From Okapia johnstoni (taxonomy: Eukaryota; Chordata; Mammalia; Artiodactyla; Giraffidae): a stretch of 64,000 nucleotides of DNA. Made by a program: the position numbers and the translations under genes. Positions 33,640 through 45,526 of this stretch are shown one piece after another. The stretch lies in contig CM044311.1 of the NCBI GenBank assembly GCA_024291935.2, positions 25,734,001-25,798,000 of the forward strand, written 5' to 3'. The notes under the pieces were generated by a model that saw only the letters and a list, made by a program, of their open reading frames with translations, was not told the DNA's origin and made no database searches. Numbering within the stretch: the first letter of the stretch is position 1; each line of letters opens with the position of its first letter.

Positions 33640-34735
33640 CTTAGAAGTTGATGTCAGCAGAGTCTCTACCTTAACTTGGTGGTTCTCTCTGCCTACCCTC
33701 TATCCAAAGGCAAACCCATCTATTTACATGGATTTAACTAGCTATATGCTATGACTTAAAAATATATTTCTTTCATGCTATGACTTAAAAATACATTTCT
33801 GACACGCTTATCACAAGCTTCAGATTTGTATATCTAATTGCCTCCTAAGCATTTCCAACTAGATGTTACACAGATACTTCAAACTCAACATGTTCCAACC
33901 AAGCTCATCTTTTTCCCACTCCCCCACTCTCACCCCCACCTGTTCCTCCTACTCTTAACTTTTACAATCTCAGTTAATGGTGCCATCATCCACCTAGTTT
34001 CCTAAAGCAGAAATCTAGTAGTCATTCTAAACTCCTTTCTACCCACACATTTTCATTCACTATCTGATTATTCCTCCCACATCACTCTATAATCTTCTTC
34101 CCATTCCTACTACTACTGCCTAATCAGGTTTCCATTCTTTCTTACCTTGACTACTGACATAGCCTCCTAATAACTCTTTTTATCTCAATTTTGCCTTCCT
34201 TTGAAGTTTCCCCCACATAGAAGCCAGAACGACATACCTAAAATTCAATTTGACTATGGAGTTTCTGTGCTTAAAGCTCTTTAAAGGCTTTCCTCAGCCT
34301 GTTCTTCAGTTAACAGACTAGGCCATCTAGAAGTTGACTCTTTTATTTACTTCCTCACGTCTACCTTCTATAATCACCAACTTTCAATCACTATCAAACA
34401 GAGACATTACCTTCATCTGTAGCTCCCATCATGCTGCCCTCAAGCCTGAAATGTCACTCAGTTCTTACCCGTCCTTCAAGATTACATTCTGGGAACATTT
34501 CTTCCAGGAAGCCCGAAGCTCTGTTTTGAATTGAGTTCACTCTGCTCTCCCACATCCCCCCACCACCCTCGGCAAACCTCTCATTACCACATAACCTCTC
34601 ATTACCACATAACTGCCTATTCATAGACAGTCTCTCCCACTAAACCATCACATCCTTGAGAACTGGCCCAAAATAATATTTGTTTTTGTGCCCCAGGATG
34701 TAGTGGACAGCCTGGCACACGTTAGGTATCTAAAA
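33640..34735 (+). mobile_element. L2 LINE, ~1.1 kb
   Basis: Long L2 match from the late ORF to the 3' end: CTCAACATGTTCCAACCAAG, TTGACTACTGACATAGCCTC, AAAGCTCTTTAAAGGCTTTC, CTTCCAGGAAGCCC, ending AGCCTGGCACACGTTAGGTA. The frame is decayed. It contains a 29-bp tandem duplication at 33746-33803. Confidence 0.75.
33746..33803. repeat. 29-bp tandem duplication
   Basis: ATGCTATGACTTAAAAATA plus ten further bases is repeated head-to-tail at 33746-33774 and 33775-33803, with three differences near the 3' ends of the units. Confidence 0.85.
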
Positions 34736-35245
34736 ATTGCTATGGCACTGTAATTTTTGTGATCACTTTGAATCTCTGTGGCAGAACCCTTTATCTATTT
34801 TTATCCTTTCTTTTATTCTGCTGAATTCCAATTTTATTCCTGGTGACTATGTGCCCAACTCAATGATGACTTTTCTTAACTTCCCTTGCTAAGACAGAAG
34901 ACCAATGCAATATAAGAATTCAACGCTGGCCCCTGGAAACTGCTTTAAAAGAGGTTTACTCAATTGGGGAAAAGATGTTTTTGTCTTTTATTCATCCCCT
35001 CCTTTTGCCTGAAATATGTTCACAATGTCTAGAGTTCCAGGAGACATCATGTGTCCTTGAAGACGCAAATTCATGCTGTAAAGATAGGAGTCTGGTAACT
35101 GAACGACCACAGAGCTTTCATACAAGCCTGGGACAGCATTCTTTTAGACTTCTGTTACATGTAAGACTATGGTCCATACTTTGTTTAGCCTATCTGTGTC
35201 TTTGTTACTAGAAGCTGAATGTAATAGTGGCTACTAGTTCTGAAC
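34736..35245. other. Unassigned
   Basis: No gene or repeat family was recognised. Confidence 0.3.
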
Positions 35246-35260
35246 AAAAGTTTCTTCTTA

Positions 35261-35653
35261 GAGTAATATCATATGGCATCCCTTGTATGTGGAATCTAAA
35301 AAGAAATGATACAAATGAACTTACTTACAAAGCAGGAACAAACTCACAGACTTCAAGAAGGAGCTTATGGTTGCAGGGGTAGAGGGGGAAAAGGGCGGGG
35401 AGAACGGATAGTTAGGGAGTTTGGAATGGACATATACAGACTGCTGTGTTAAAAATAGAGAACCACAAGGACCTACTGTATAGCATATGGAACCCTGCTC
35501 AATGTTATGTGGCAGCCAGAATGGGAGGGGAATTTTGGGGGAGAATTGATACGTGTATATGTATGACTGAGTCCCTTCCCTGTTCACCTGAAACTAACAC
35601 AACATCATTTGTTAATCGGCTATACACCTATACAAAATTAAGTTTTTTTAAAA
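35261..35653 (+). mobile_element. 5'-truncated L1 LINE, 393 bp
   Basis: L1 3'UTR in sense orientation (GAACAAACTCACAGACTTCA is not standard ORF but 3' L1, then GACCTACTGTATAGCATATG, CTATACACCTATACAAAATT and an A-rich tail). The perfect 15-bp target-site duplication AAAAGTTTCTTCTTA at 35246-35260 and 35654-35668 defines both ends. Confidence 0.92.
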
Positions 35654-35668
35654 AAAAGTTTCTTCTTA

Positions 35669-37784
35669 AATGATGCAACTGAAAACTAAAATTGATCATG
35701 AAAAAAATGCTTAATTGGGACCATCTAGGATGAATACACTTCTGGTTTTAAAGGTATTGCTCTATTCAGCTTCATCCAAAAACTCATGGGCTGGGTGACT
35801 TTTAATAGTTAGTGAGCTACTTTGTTTTTCCAACTGTTATTTAACTTTGTGACTTGACACTTTAGTAGAGTTGGAGTTTCTGAGGTAATTACATGAGTAA
35901 CTTTTATAGTATTCTTATTCACAGCTAGTAACTATTATGGGGGTTTCATAGTGCCTAGTTAAGAAATAAGAACAGAGTAATTAGAGTTCTTTCAAGGATT
36001 TATAACCAAGAAAGTATTAATAAACTATCATGTATTTACAAGTATCTATGTGCATGCACAGATACAAATCTTTATGTAGATAGCAAATATAAATTAATAC
36101 TTTTTCACTTAGTCTCTCCATTTACCCAGTATAAAATAAAACAACAACACATATACACACACACACACAAATTTCAAATAGACATTGGATTCTGGGTCTC
36201 TGACTTAACAAGTATCATACCTTCTGTTTCTAATGACTTAATCATTTGTTAATCTTGTTCCCACTCAGAGTGACTACAGGCCATTTTTACACCATATTGC
36301 CTCTCTTTAAACTCTACTTGGTGGCTACCTAGACACTGGCAGCACATGACCTCTCCTCCAGGCATTTAATGCTAACTTTTCAACAATCATCAAGGCCCAT
36401 TTTCTGAGAGGCTCTGACCTGCTTAAAGTCAGTATCACCAGCTGTTTCTATGTCACTGGAACTCTCCCCAGCCCAGGAGATGGTAATTCGCTCTGTGCAA
36501 TGATTTCTGCACATACTCACTCCCTCCTGAGCCATTTAAAGTCCATGTAAGACAAAGCCTCGATTCAGCCTTATTTTTTTTTTAAGGATAAATGATAGGA
36601 TTTGAGATCAGGTATTTTTAGACTGTAAACACCATGTCTTCACTCTGCTGTATTGTACTTAATAGGTACACACATGACTTCAATAACAAGCAGGCTGTCC
36701 AACGTTAATTCATTCACTGACTTACTAGTATTGAGTGTCTGCTATGTGGTTAGCACTGCACTAGGTCACAAATACTACACTGAGCAAAAACAGGTATTGT
36801 ATCTAATTCCATGTTGTGGGGAAGACAGGTATTATGCAAACTATCACAGAAATGAGTTTATAATTGCAAGCTGAGATTAGTGCTAGAAGGAAAGGAATAT
36901 GGTTCTACGAGTCTGCTAATCACAGATTAGCTTGTTTCAGACCAAGCACCCTAGCAAGTAAACTAGAAAAATGGAATTTTTAAAATCCATATGAATATGT
37001 CATAAAGCTACTGAGGCTATGGAGGCTCATGGGGCTAAAATCCAAGAGAGGAGGAAAGTTTATGGAGTGAAACTGACAGTCAGAGTAACTCTTCCTCTTA
37101 TGGAATTTGCTAATTCTCAGTGGAGGATCAGAAGGTGAGCAGAGCTTCCTATAGTCTCATGTGGCTGGGGAACAAAAGTTGAAGTTTAGGGCCCACAAAG
37201 AAAGGGAGGCCTTGATCAACTCCACAGCTTTCCATTGAGAAAGGACTGCACTTACAAACTCCCTTCTCCATGACTCACTCATGGTGCACCTCCAACCAGG
37301 ACTCCAGACAGCCATGGCTCTTCCACTAGTGGATGGCTCAACATTTCAGTCTGGCTGTATCTGAGCCAATGATACTTCTGCTTATAAAGGTTGCTTCAGT
37401 CTTTTATTAAATTGTACTTGTGAACATAGCAGTACTAGGAAGAAATTCTGCTTTCATTCTATCCATGCTGCTCTCTGGACACACTTTGTAATGAAACCTT
37501 TGGTAAGATTCATCAGTTACTTCCTTTTTGCCCATTTACCCAGCGGCATGAACAAACTTAAATGGCCAAGAGGCAGTCTATACTTCAGGTTAAATGAAAT
37601 GATTGCTATATCCCAGGTGGAAAAATCCCACTATTCAATACTATAATACTCAAACAAACTAAGTGCAGAAGAATGGAGATGGGAGGTAAAACACTTTTAA
37701 TTAGGCTAATAGGTACAATAGGAAGAATACCTACTCTCATTTCCATCCTACTGTCTCCAAACCAATATATTCAATATATAGGAG
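35669..37784. other. Unassigned 2.1 kb; short repeats
   Basis: A (CA)n tract lies at 36148-36170. 36700-36880 resembles an old dispersed repeat (ATTGAGTGTCTGCTATGTGG, TAGCACTGCACTAGG). Nothing else could be assigned. Confidence 0.3.
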
Positions 37785-37875
37785 AAATACTAATACTAAT
37801 AATAAATAATAATAAAGTTATTATTTAATAAAAGTATTTATTAAAATTAATATAATAATAAATGACAAATTAATC
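37785..37875. repeat. (AAT)n-derived AT-rich tract
   Basis: Imperfect AAT/ATA repeats over about 90 bp with no other structure. Confidence 0.7.
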
Positions 37876-38740
37876 ATTGGCTAAAAAGGATATTATTGTA
37901 AGACTGTCCACTACTCAAAAAGTATTGTATCTCATCTATACTGTATTCAAGACTCCAGCTAGACCATGAATGTTTCTAGGCCCTGATGTACCTCAGACCA
38001 ATTAACCACCATTTGCCCCACTTCTTTCACTATAAAATAAACTTCCTCGGTCAGAGGAAGGTTGACTAGAATACCATAACAGTTCATAAAAACAGTTAGT
38101 CCATGAACAGTGATACTAAAAGAAAAAAGTTGAGAGGAAAGGCAAATTAAAATTTAAAGTGTCACAGCCCCCTCCATGACGTAAGGCAGCTAGCTTGCCT
38201 CCCCAGGTCATGATACAACACTGCAAGCTAAAGGCTGGTAACCATTGCTGGGAAGTACAGCCAGGTCAGAGTTTTGAGGAGTCCATGTTTTAATACCTAT
38301 CACCATATGTGCTTTGATCAACATTAGGTAGGCTTTGGAAAGAGGATGGGCAGTGTAAATGGAGTGAAGTCATCTTGCTTCCCTGATAATTAAAAGCCTA
38401 TCCACAGTGACCTCTTGGTGGTCATTCACATAGGACAAATTCAGTCACACTTTGGAATCTCATTAAAATAGGTTCAGTCATATATGTCTCCTCTCAAACT
38501 CTTTGTGGTCAGTCTTACAATTTTGTTTCTTTTAGGTCCCTGACAATATGATTATATCTTAGCACTGCCCATTGATCAATATAGATACTTAGCTTCAGGC
38601 TTTCTACTAACAAAGTGAACAAGAAGATAAATTGTTTGACTTATGTCCACTAGGAGAATTTTCTGTGTCCACTGGCCTGCAGGGCCACTCCTAAGGGAGG
38701 AAGTTATAGTGATCTACTCCTTGTTGGTGCAAATGTGTGC
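37876..38740. other. Unassigned; possible ERV internal remnant
   Basis: GTGGTCATTCACATAGGACA and ATTAAAATAGGTTCAGTCAT recall antisense MaLR/ERVL internal sequence, but I could not confirm this and no frame survives. Confidence 0.3.
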
Positions 38741-39781
38741 AGTTCAGTCCAGTTGCTTAGTTGTGTCTGACTCTTTGCAACCCCATGGACTGCAGCACGC
38801 CAGGCCTCCCTGTCCATCACAAACTCCCAGAGCTTACTCAAACTCATGTCCATTGAGTCGGTGATGCCATCCAACCATCTCATCCTCTGTCGTCTCCTTC
38901 TCCTCCTGCCCTCAATCTTTCCCAGAATCAGGATCTTTTCCAATGAGTCAACTCTTCGCATCATGTGTCCAAAGTATTGGAGCTTCAGCTTCAGTATCAG
39001 TCTTTCCAATGAACACCCAGGACTGATCTCCTTTAGGATGAACTGGTTGGATCTCCTTGCAGTCCAAGGGACTCTCAAGAGTCGTCTCCAATACCACAGT
39101 TCAAAAGCATCAATTCTTTGGCACTCAGCTTTCTTTAAAGTCCAACTCTCACATCCATACATGACTACTGGAAAAACCATAGCTTTGACTAGATGGACCT
39201 TTGTTGGCAAAGTAATGTCTCTGCTTTTTAATATGCTATCTAGGTTGGTCATAACTTTTCTTCCAAAGAGTAAGCATTTTTTAATTTCATGGCTGCCGTC
39301 ATCATCTGCAGTGATTTTGGAGCCCAAAAAATTAGTCTTTCACTGTTTCCACTGTTTCCCCATCTACTTGCCATGAAGTGATGGGACCAGATGCCATGAT
39401 CTTAGTTTTCTGAATGTTGAGCTTTAAGCCAACTTTTTCACTCTCCTCTTTCACTTTCATCAAGAGGCTCTTTAGTTCTTCTTCACTTTCTGCCATAAGG
39501 GTGGTTGCATCTGCATATCTGAGGTGACTGATATTTCTCCCGGCAATCTTGATTCCAGTATGTGCTTCATCCAGCCCAGCATTTCTCATGATGTACTCTG
39601 CATGTAAGTTAAACAAGCAGGGTGACAATACACAGCCTTGAGGTACTCCTTTCTCGATTTGGAACCAGTCTCTTGTTCCATGTCCAGTCCTAACTGTTGC
39701 TTCTTGACCTGCATACAGATTTCTCAGGAGCCAGGTCAGGTGATCTGGTATTCCCATCTCTTTAAGACCTATTTTTAACAA
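38704..39781 (-). pseudogene. BovB reverse transcriptase fragment in two frames, YADA variant
   Basis: Two adjoining minus-strand frames, 39332-39781 (149 codons) and 38704-39327 (207 codons), together cover RT from LRNLYAGQEATVR to the natural C-terminus. The first holds GVPQGCVLSPCLFNLHAEYI and RYADATTLMAES, with the second active-site Asp replaced by Ala. A frameshift near 39327-39332 splits them. Unlike the copies at 15 kb and 23 kb, the codon after FGHMM is not a stop, so the second frame reads on through [18 protein letters not shown] and [13 protein letters not shown]. Non-functional, with no endonuclease part. Confidence 0.88.
38741..39775 (-). mobile_element. BovB LINE, 3' ~1.03 kb
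   Basis: Antisense BovB from the CAGTTCAGTCCAGTTGC tail at the left to a 5' truncation near 39775 in the RT region, shortly downstream of motif A. It is among the least decayed copies in the window. Confidence 0.95.
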
Positions 39782-40079
39782 GGTTCAAATGTTTTCTTCT
39801 TTAGTCAGTTGATTTGAAGTAATTTTCCCATGAGAGTGGAGTGCAGTACAGCAGGAGGAGGCAAGATGAGAGTTAAAACGACTTATGCAACTTATTTCTT
39901 ATCCTTTGCACCTGGATTAGACTTCATCCTGAATATATGACTTTCACTTGCTGACAGATGACTTCGGGCCATGTCTAACATCAGTGTTGATTTCAAATTC
40001 TTCACTGCTTACTGTGTAATCTTCTGTTCATCTTATTGGTAAAGAAATAATCCAAACTGGCTCAACATCATGCTTCTGA
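39776..40079. other. Unassigned
   Basis: No gene or repeat was recognised. Confidence 0.3.
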
Positions 40080-40705
40080 TCTCCTCCTACCATTATCACC
40101 TTGGCTCACCTGACTCCAGCTACTCTCTTCCTCCATCAAGCCAGTCCTGTTTATGACCTCTGCTCTTCTTATTATTTCCACCTAGAATATTCTTGCTCTG
40201 GAAATGTACAAGCCATTTCAACACCTACTTCAGGCCATGAATCAAACAGTACTTCTTGGTGACACATTCCCTGACAACCCTTTAAAAGTTAAACCCTGGG
40301 ACTTCCCTGGTGGTGCAGGGATTAAGACTCTGAGCTTCCAATTCAGGGACTCAAATTTGATTCCTGGTCAGGGAACTAAGATTACATATGCTGTGCAGCT
40401 AAAAATAATTTTAATAAATATTTTTAAATGAATCAATAAAATCCATTTTTAATAAAAAATTAAAATTTAAAAAAGTTCCCCACCCTGGTAATATTAATTT
40501 ATCCTGATTTATTTTTCTCCTTACACAGATCACCTTCTAATATACTGTGTGTTTCAATGTATTTGCTTATCCTCTGTTTTCCTCTATCAGACTACCAGTT
40601 ACACGAGGGAATTTTCATCTGCTTAGTTTATTGCTATGTCTCCAGTGCCTGGAAAACTGTGAACATATGGGATATTCAATAAATATTTTAATGAAAGAAC
40701 AAGTG
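40080..40705 (+). mobile_element. L2 LINE 3' end, split by a SINE
   Basis: Left part CTAGAATATTCTTGCTCTGG and CACCTACTTCAGGCC; right part ends TGTCTCCAGTGCCTGGAAAA, GGGATATTCAATAAATATTT, a classic L2 terminus. Confidence 0.75.
40309..40475 (+). mobile_element. tRNA-Glu-derived SINE (CHR type), short form
   Basis: Starts GGGACTTCCCTGGTGGTGCA, with CTGGTCAGGGAACTAAGATT and TATGCTGTGCAGC, then a long A/T-rich tail with AATAAA repeats. Confidence 0.85.
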
Positions 40706-41499
40706 GATGAATCTTACCCCTCAAAGTCCTAACAAATTTTAAATTTTGTTTGCGAGTATTCCAACGAATTGAAAACAAACAGTATTGTTATAAACAAATA
40801 TGTCTGATTTTATTCATTCATATGTACTTATTATAAGAAACTCACCCCCGCCCTATTAATTTTCTCCCCTTTTTCCCCCTACAGTCTTCCAATCTACATA
40901 TATTACAAAAATTTTGTGTGAGGAGAAATCAGTTCAGACTGTGCTATTTCCCTAACATCTGCTGGTTTTGAGAATAATAATGCCACTGGTTGTTTCTGAT
41001 ACAAACACAGTGTAAGGCTTTGTCTCTTACAAGTCAACCGAGCAAGCAAACAAGGAGAATTACTCCCAGCTTGAAGAGGCACAGTGAATCCAGAATCTCA
41101 ATGAATGTCCCCATCACGCTAAAATCAACATGATCTAAAATCATCAGTTCCCCTTTGACCTTACTTCCTCAGAATCCACACACACACACACACACAAATG
41201 CATACAATTTTGATGTAAACTAACAAAGTTATTTTTTTGTGGGAATTCTTTCATCTCGGAGTTTTTGTTTTTAAACTGGTTCCCAGAGTATGCTGGGATG
41301 TGACAGCAGTTACAGCTTTGGAACAGAGTGAGGGGTAATGACAGGATTGAAGAAGAACTGGCTTCCCTCAGCCAGGTAAATCCTTTAGACAGGCCTCATA
41401 AAGGACTCATTAAGGGTCTTGAAGCAGAAAGGAAAGTATATCATCAGAGAAAAAAGGAGGGCTGCTTCGCTGGGAGCCTCATAGGCCATGTTAAAGACT
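40706..41499. other. Unassigned; (CA)n tract at 41178-41197
   Basis: A short dinucleotide repeat lies in otherwise unrecognised DNA. L2 (antisense) may begin as early as 41330. Confidence 0.4.
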
Positions 41500-42113
41500 T
41501 AGAATTTTGCTCTGAATGAGATGGAAAGCCATCTGAGGGTCTCTGAAAAGTTCATCCATGATATTCTGCTAGGAACAGACTGAACAGGAATCAAAGCTAG
41601 AGCAGGGAGATCAGTAAGAAGGCTGTGACAATAATGTAGAACAGACAGAACAGTAATCTGAATTGAGATCGCAGTAAAGGACATAGGAGTGGAGAGAGTT
41701 TTTGAAAGCAGGGCCAACAAGATTTGTTGCCTGATCAGATGTGGGTTGGGACAGAGAGGAGTCAAGAGTGACTCTGAGGTTTGTGTCCTGAGCAACTGGA
41801 GGAATGGAATCATCACTAACTGAGGAAAAGTCAAGAAGAAAAGCAAGCTTGAAGTTAGCAGCATGAGGTGAAGGGGAAAATTAGGAGTTCAGTGATGGAT
41901 GTGTTAATGGTCAATGAATGGGTCATATGAATCTGGCATTCAAGGGCAAGGTCTAGGCTGAAGGTGGAAATTTCCAAGTCTTAAGCATATAGATGATATT
42001 GAAAATCATGGACTGGATGAGATCAATGGAATGCGCACCAACAGAAAAGATTTCCAAGCTGCTCTGGAAGGCAATATGGCAACTCCTCAAAGATTAAACA
42101 TTAGGGTTATTCT

Positions 42114-42323
42114 GCGTGCATGCTCGGTTGCTTAGTCATGTCCAGCTCTTTGCAACACTATGGACTGTAGCCCATCAAGCTTCTCTATCCATGGGATTCT
42201 CCAGGCAAGAATGCTGGAGTGGGTTGCTATGCCCTCCTCCAGGGGATCTTCCTGACCTATGGATGGAACCTGCCTCTTCTGCATTGCAGGCGGATTCTTT
42301 ACCCACTGAGCCACCTGGAAAGC
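42114..42323 (-). mobile_element. Bov-tA SINE in L1M
   Basis: Full antisense copy, from GCATGCTCGGTTGCTTAGTC to the tRNA head GAGCCACCTGGAAAGCT. No clear target-site duplication was seen. Confidence 0.9.
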
Positions 42324-42401
42324 TAGAGTCACACTATAACCTAGCAAATTCACTGTTAGGTATAACCCAAAAGAAATGAAAACATGCATATAAAATATTG
42401 G

Positions 42402-42610
42402 ATAACATGGGAGTTAAAGGCACTGACCCTCCTGCAGTTGAAAAATTCAAGTATAACTTTATTATCAGTCTTCCACATCCATGGTTCTACATCCTCAGAT
42501 TCAACCAAATATGAATTAGGCATTACTGTAGTACCCGTTTATTGAAAAAAAAAATCACATATAAGTGGACATGTGCAGTTCAAACCTGTGATATTCAAAG
42601 GTCAACTGTG
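42402..42610. mobile_element. Tigger2/MER8-type MITE in L1M
   Basis: The right terminus, AGTGGACATGTGCAGTTCAA then TATTCAAAGGTCAACTGTG, is the Tigger2-like inverted terminus, and TA follows at 42611. The left arm, AACATGGGAGTTAAAGGCAC, lacks roughly the first 11 bp of the mirror terminus. Non-coding. Confidence 0.7.
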
Positions 42611-43204
42611 TATCAATGATCACAGCAGGAATATTCGTAAGAGTCAAAAAGTGGACACAACTCAACTATCAACTGATAATGGGTAAAGTGTGGTATATCC
42701 ACACAACGGAATGTAATTTGGAAATCAAAAGGAATGAAGTATATGCTACAATGTGCACGAACCTTGAAAACATTATGCTAGTGAAAGAAGCCAGTCACAA
42801 AGGACCACATATTGTATGAGTCCATTTATATGAAAGTATATATTTTCATACAACCAGAGTAAGCAAATTTGTAGAGGCAGTGGCTGCCTAGGGTTGGAAA
42901 CGGGGGGATGAAAAGCTAAGTAGACGGTAAAAACTAAGGGACATGGGGTTTCTTTTGAGGGCAATGATAGTGTTCTAAAATTGATTATGGTAAGCATAGA
43001 ACAATTTTGTAAATATACTGAAAGCCATCGAATTGTGCACTTCAAATGGTTGAATTGCATCCTGTGTGAATTACAGCTCAGTAATACTATCCAAAAAATA
43101 AAATAAAGAAGGAAAGAAAAGAAAAAAAAAGACACAGAGGAGAGTCCCAAGGTTTGAATCCTGAGGCCATCAGAATTTGGGGGATTTAAGAGCCTTTTTA
43201 GAGA

Positions 43205-43429
43205 GGCTTCCCTGGGACCTGAGATGGTAAAGAACCTACCTGCCAATGCAGGAGACATAATAGATGTAGGTTTGATCCCTGGATTGGGAAGCTCCCCTGG
43301 AGGAGGGCTTTGGTAACCCACTCCAGTATTCTTGCCTAGAGAATCCCATGGACAGAGGAGCTGGTGTGCTACGGCCCATGGGGTCACAAAGAGCCGGATA
43401 CAACTGAGCAAGTGAGCATGCACGCACAA
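43205..43429 (+). mobile_element. Bov-tA SINE between L2 copies
   Basis: Sense copy starting GGCTTCCCTGGGACCTGAGA and ending in a GTGAGCATGCACGCAC tail. Confidence 0.92.
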
Positions 43430-44400
43430 CATTCATTAGACATCCAGGAGGAAGTTTAGAGTAGGGAGTTAGAGGTGTGAATTTGGAGATGAGGAGAAAG
43501 GTCTGGCTTGAAAAATAAATCTGAAAGCCCTTAGCATATAGATAGTATTTTAAACAATTGTATTGGGTGAGATCAGCTAGAAAGTGAGTGTAGAAAATGT
43601 ATAGATCTGAGGCTGAGTCCAGGGCATGCCAACATTAGAGGCTGGGGATATATAGAGGAACCAGAGTACAGGGCACTGAGCAAAGGATCCTGAAAAGGAG
43701 GCACCAAAAAAGTAAGAAGAGCCAAGAATACAGTGCCCTAAAAGTCAAGTGAAGAAAATATTTAAGGGAAGAGTGATCATCTGTCAAATCCTGACAAGAG
43801 CTCAAGTGAGATGAAAAGTAAGAGCAAACACTGGTGTTAACTATGTGAAACTCAATGGAAATTTTACCAGAGCGGTTTTGTAGGAGTCACAAGACTGAAT
43901 ACCTGATTAGAAAATAGGAGATGAACAAACTGTAGATAACAAGAAGATAGATTTGCTTTTCACAGAAGCAGGAAAAAATGACCCACTAACTAAAGTGAAA
44001 TAGAGCCCGGAATTTTTTTTTCTTCCTATACTGGAAGAAATAGTAGCATTTTATAAGTTTCTTGAAAATGAACAGGCAACAGAGAAAATATGATTTTACA
44101 GAAGAGAGAAGCCAACTGCTGATGTGCAGTCCTTAAACATATCACAGGGGATGGGAACTGGTGAGCCAGTGGAAAGGATTGGCCTTAGCTAAGATTGTGG
44201 CAAGTTCACCTGAAGTGAGGAAAGAGAATATACGGACACAGAGTATGCAGCTGGGTGGATATGATGCACACAACTGTCCTGGCGGCTTTTATTATCCCAG
44301 TAAAACAGGAAACAAGGTCTCAGCAGAGAGTAAGGATGTGGGAGGAAACATGAAGGAGAGAAAAGAAAGAAGAACACAGTCTTTGGGCGATGGCAAGTGG
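43430..44400 (-). mobile_element. L2 LINE, antisense copy B
   Basis: Antisense L2 again starts at the segment already present in copy A (TTAGACATCCAGGAGGAAGT, GCATATAGATAGTATTTTAA, TGGGTGAGATCAGC) and extends further into the ORF (AGTCAAGTGAAGAAAATATT, GTGATCATCTGTCAAATCCT). The overlap with copy A shows two copies, or a partial duplication. Confidence 0.7.
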
Positions 44401-45274
44401 AGAACTAGAGACATGCAGTATTGTTGTCAGTTATTAAGTGACCATTTGTGGTTAATATTGAGTTAAAAGTGAGGCCAGTCATCAAGGTGGTGTTTTTCTC
44501 CAGACCTGTTCAACCATACGATGGTAGGTCCTAATAAATGAGAATTGGCTTCAACCAGCATTGAGATTAATAAAAGAGTAAAATGCTCACAATTTTGTAA
44601 AAAAGAAAAATGAGATTTTATAGTCTGATTATAGTACCTCTATAGAAACAAAACAGACTGAAAGGAAATGTTTACATTAGGTATGATTTTACAGGCAATT
44701 TTAACTTTTTCTGTATTCTTTGAATTTCTTTTACAAAAATCAAAACTCACTCAATCTACTTTAAATAAGCTAATATTCGGGACCATCCCATGTAAGCAAA
44801 GGCAGGAAGCAGGGCCAGGTCTCACAAGAAATTTAAACCTGAAAGCAATAAAATAAGACAATCATTGTTTCTAATCCTAATCTTATTTTCAATGAGCACA
44901 AGCATCTTATGGTTCCTTCTGGGTCTCTGACTCATTCCCTTGATTTCCTCTGCTTGTGGAACAATGCACAGGACAAGTGTGGGTGCTTTTGTCTCAGCCC
45001 ATAGTTTCAGAGACCACCATCACCTGACTGAGTCTTTGTCTTCTTCAGATACACAGGAGGCAAATTGATTGGCTCAACTTGAATCAAGGCTCCTTGTTTG
45101 GTTCAGTCAGCTAGAACCAGGAATAAGAAGTCAGCTGGTCAAAATATGATGCCCAGTCAACCTCTTTCTTCCAAATGTCAGGAACAGAGGTAACTCCAGT
45201 GAATCAGGCCAAGCAAGACTCCAAATATATCTCTAAGAAGACACATGGGACTTAACCAATATCTTTAAAATAAA
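44401..45274. other. Unassigned
   Basis: No gene or repeat family was recognised. Confidence 0.3.
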
Positions 45275-45320
45275 TACTTCTGAAGAAGAGACCAAAAGTA
45301 GATAATGAAATATTAAAAAT

Positions 45321-45526
45321 TTCATGACTCAGGTGGTAAAGAATCTGCCTGCAATGCCAGGAGACCCAGGTTCGATCCTTGGGTCAGGAAGATCCTCTGG
45401 AGAAGGAAATGGCCACCCACTCCAGTAGCCTTACCTAGAGAATCCCATGGACAGAGGAGCCTGGTGGGCTACAGTCCATGGGGTCACAAAGAGTCAGACA
45501 CGAGTGACAGACTTTCACTTTCAAAC
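45321..45526 (+). mobile_element. Bov-tA SINE flanked by ~45-bp direct repeats
   Basis: Sense Bov-tA lacking about 10 bp of its tRNA head (starts TTCATGACTCAGGTGGTAAA). It lies between ~45-bp direct repeats at 45276-45320 and 45527-45570 that share ATGAAATATTAAAAAT exactly and match ~80-85% overall. This is much longer than the 8-15 bp duplications of the other SINEs here. Confidence 0.9.

Larger units (their letters stand above)
42041..43125 (+). mobile_element. L1M LINE 3' end inserted in L2
   Basis: Sense L1M from the end of ORF2 through the 3'UTR: AAAAAGTGGACACAACTCAA, GTGTGGTATATCCACACAAC, CTAGTGAAAGAAGCCAGTCA, GAATTGTGCACTTCAAATGG, followed by an A-rich tail at 43090-43125. It is itself interrupted by a SINE and a MITE. 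Confidence 0.8.
41500..43204 (-). mobile_element. L2 LINE, antisense copy A, split by L1M
   Basis: Antisense L2 ORF: GGAGTCAAGAGTGACTCTGA, GGTTTGTGTCCTGAGCAACT, GCATATAGATGATATTGAAA, then after the L1M insertion GAGAGTCCCAAGGTTTGAAT. The frame is decayed. Confidence 0.7.

Noticed and set aside
43430..44466. Frame at 44,161-44,466 as a possible small gene
   Set aside because: It is antisense to an L2 ORF and overlaps recognisable L2 sequence.
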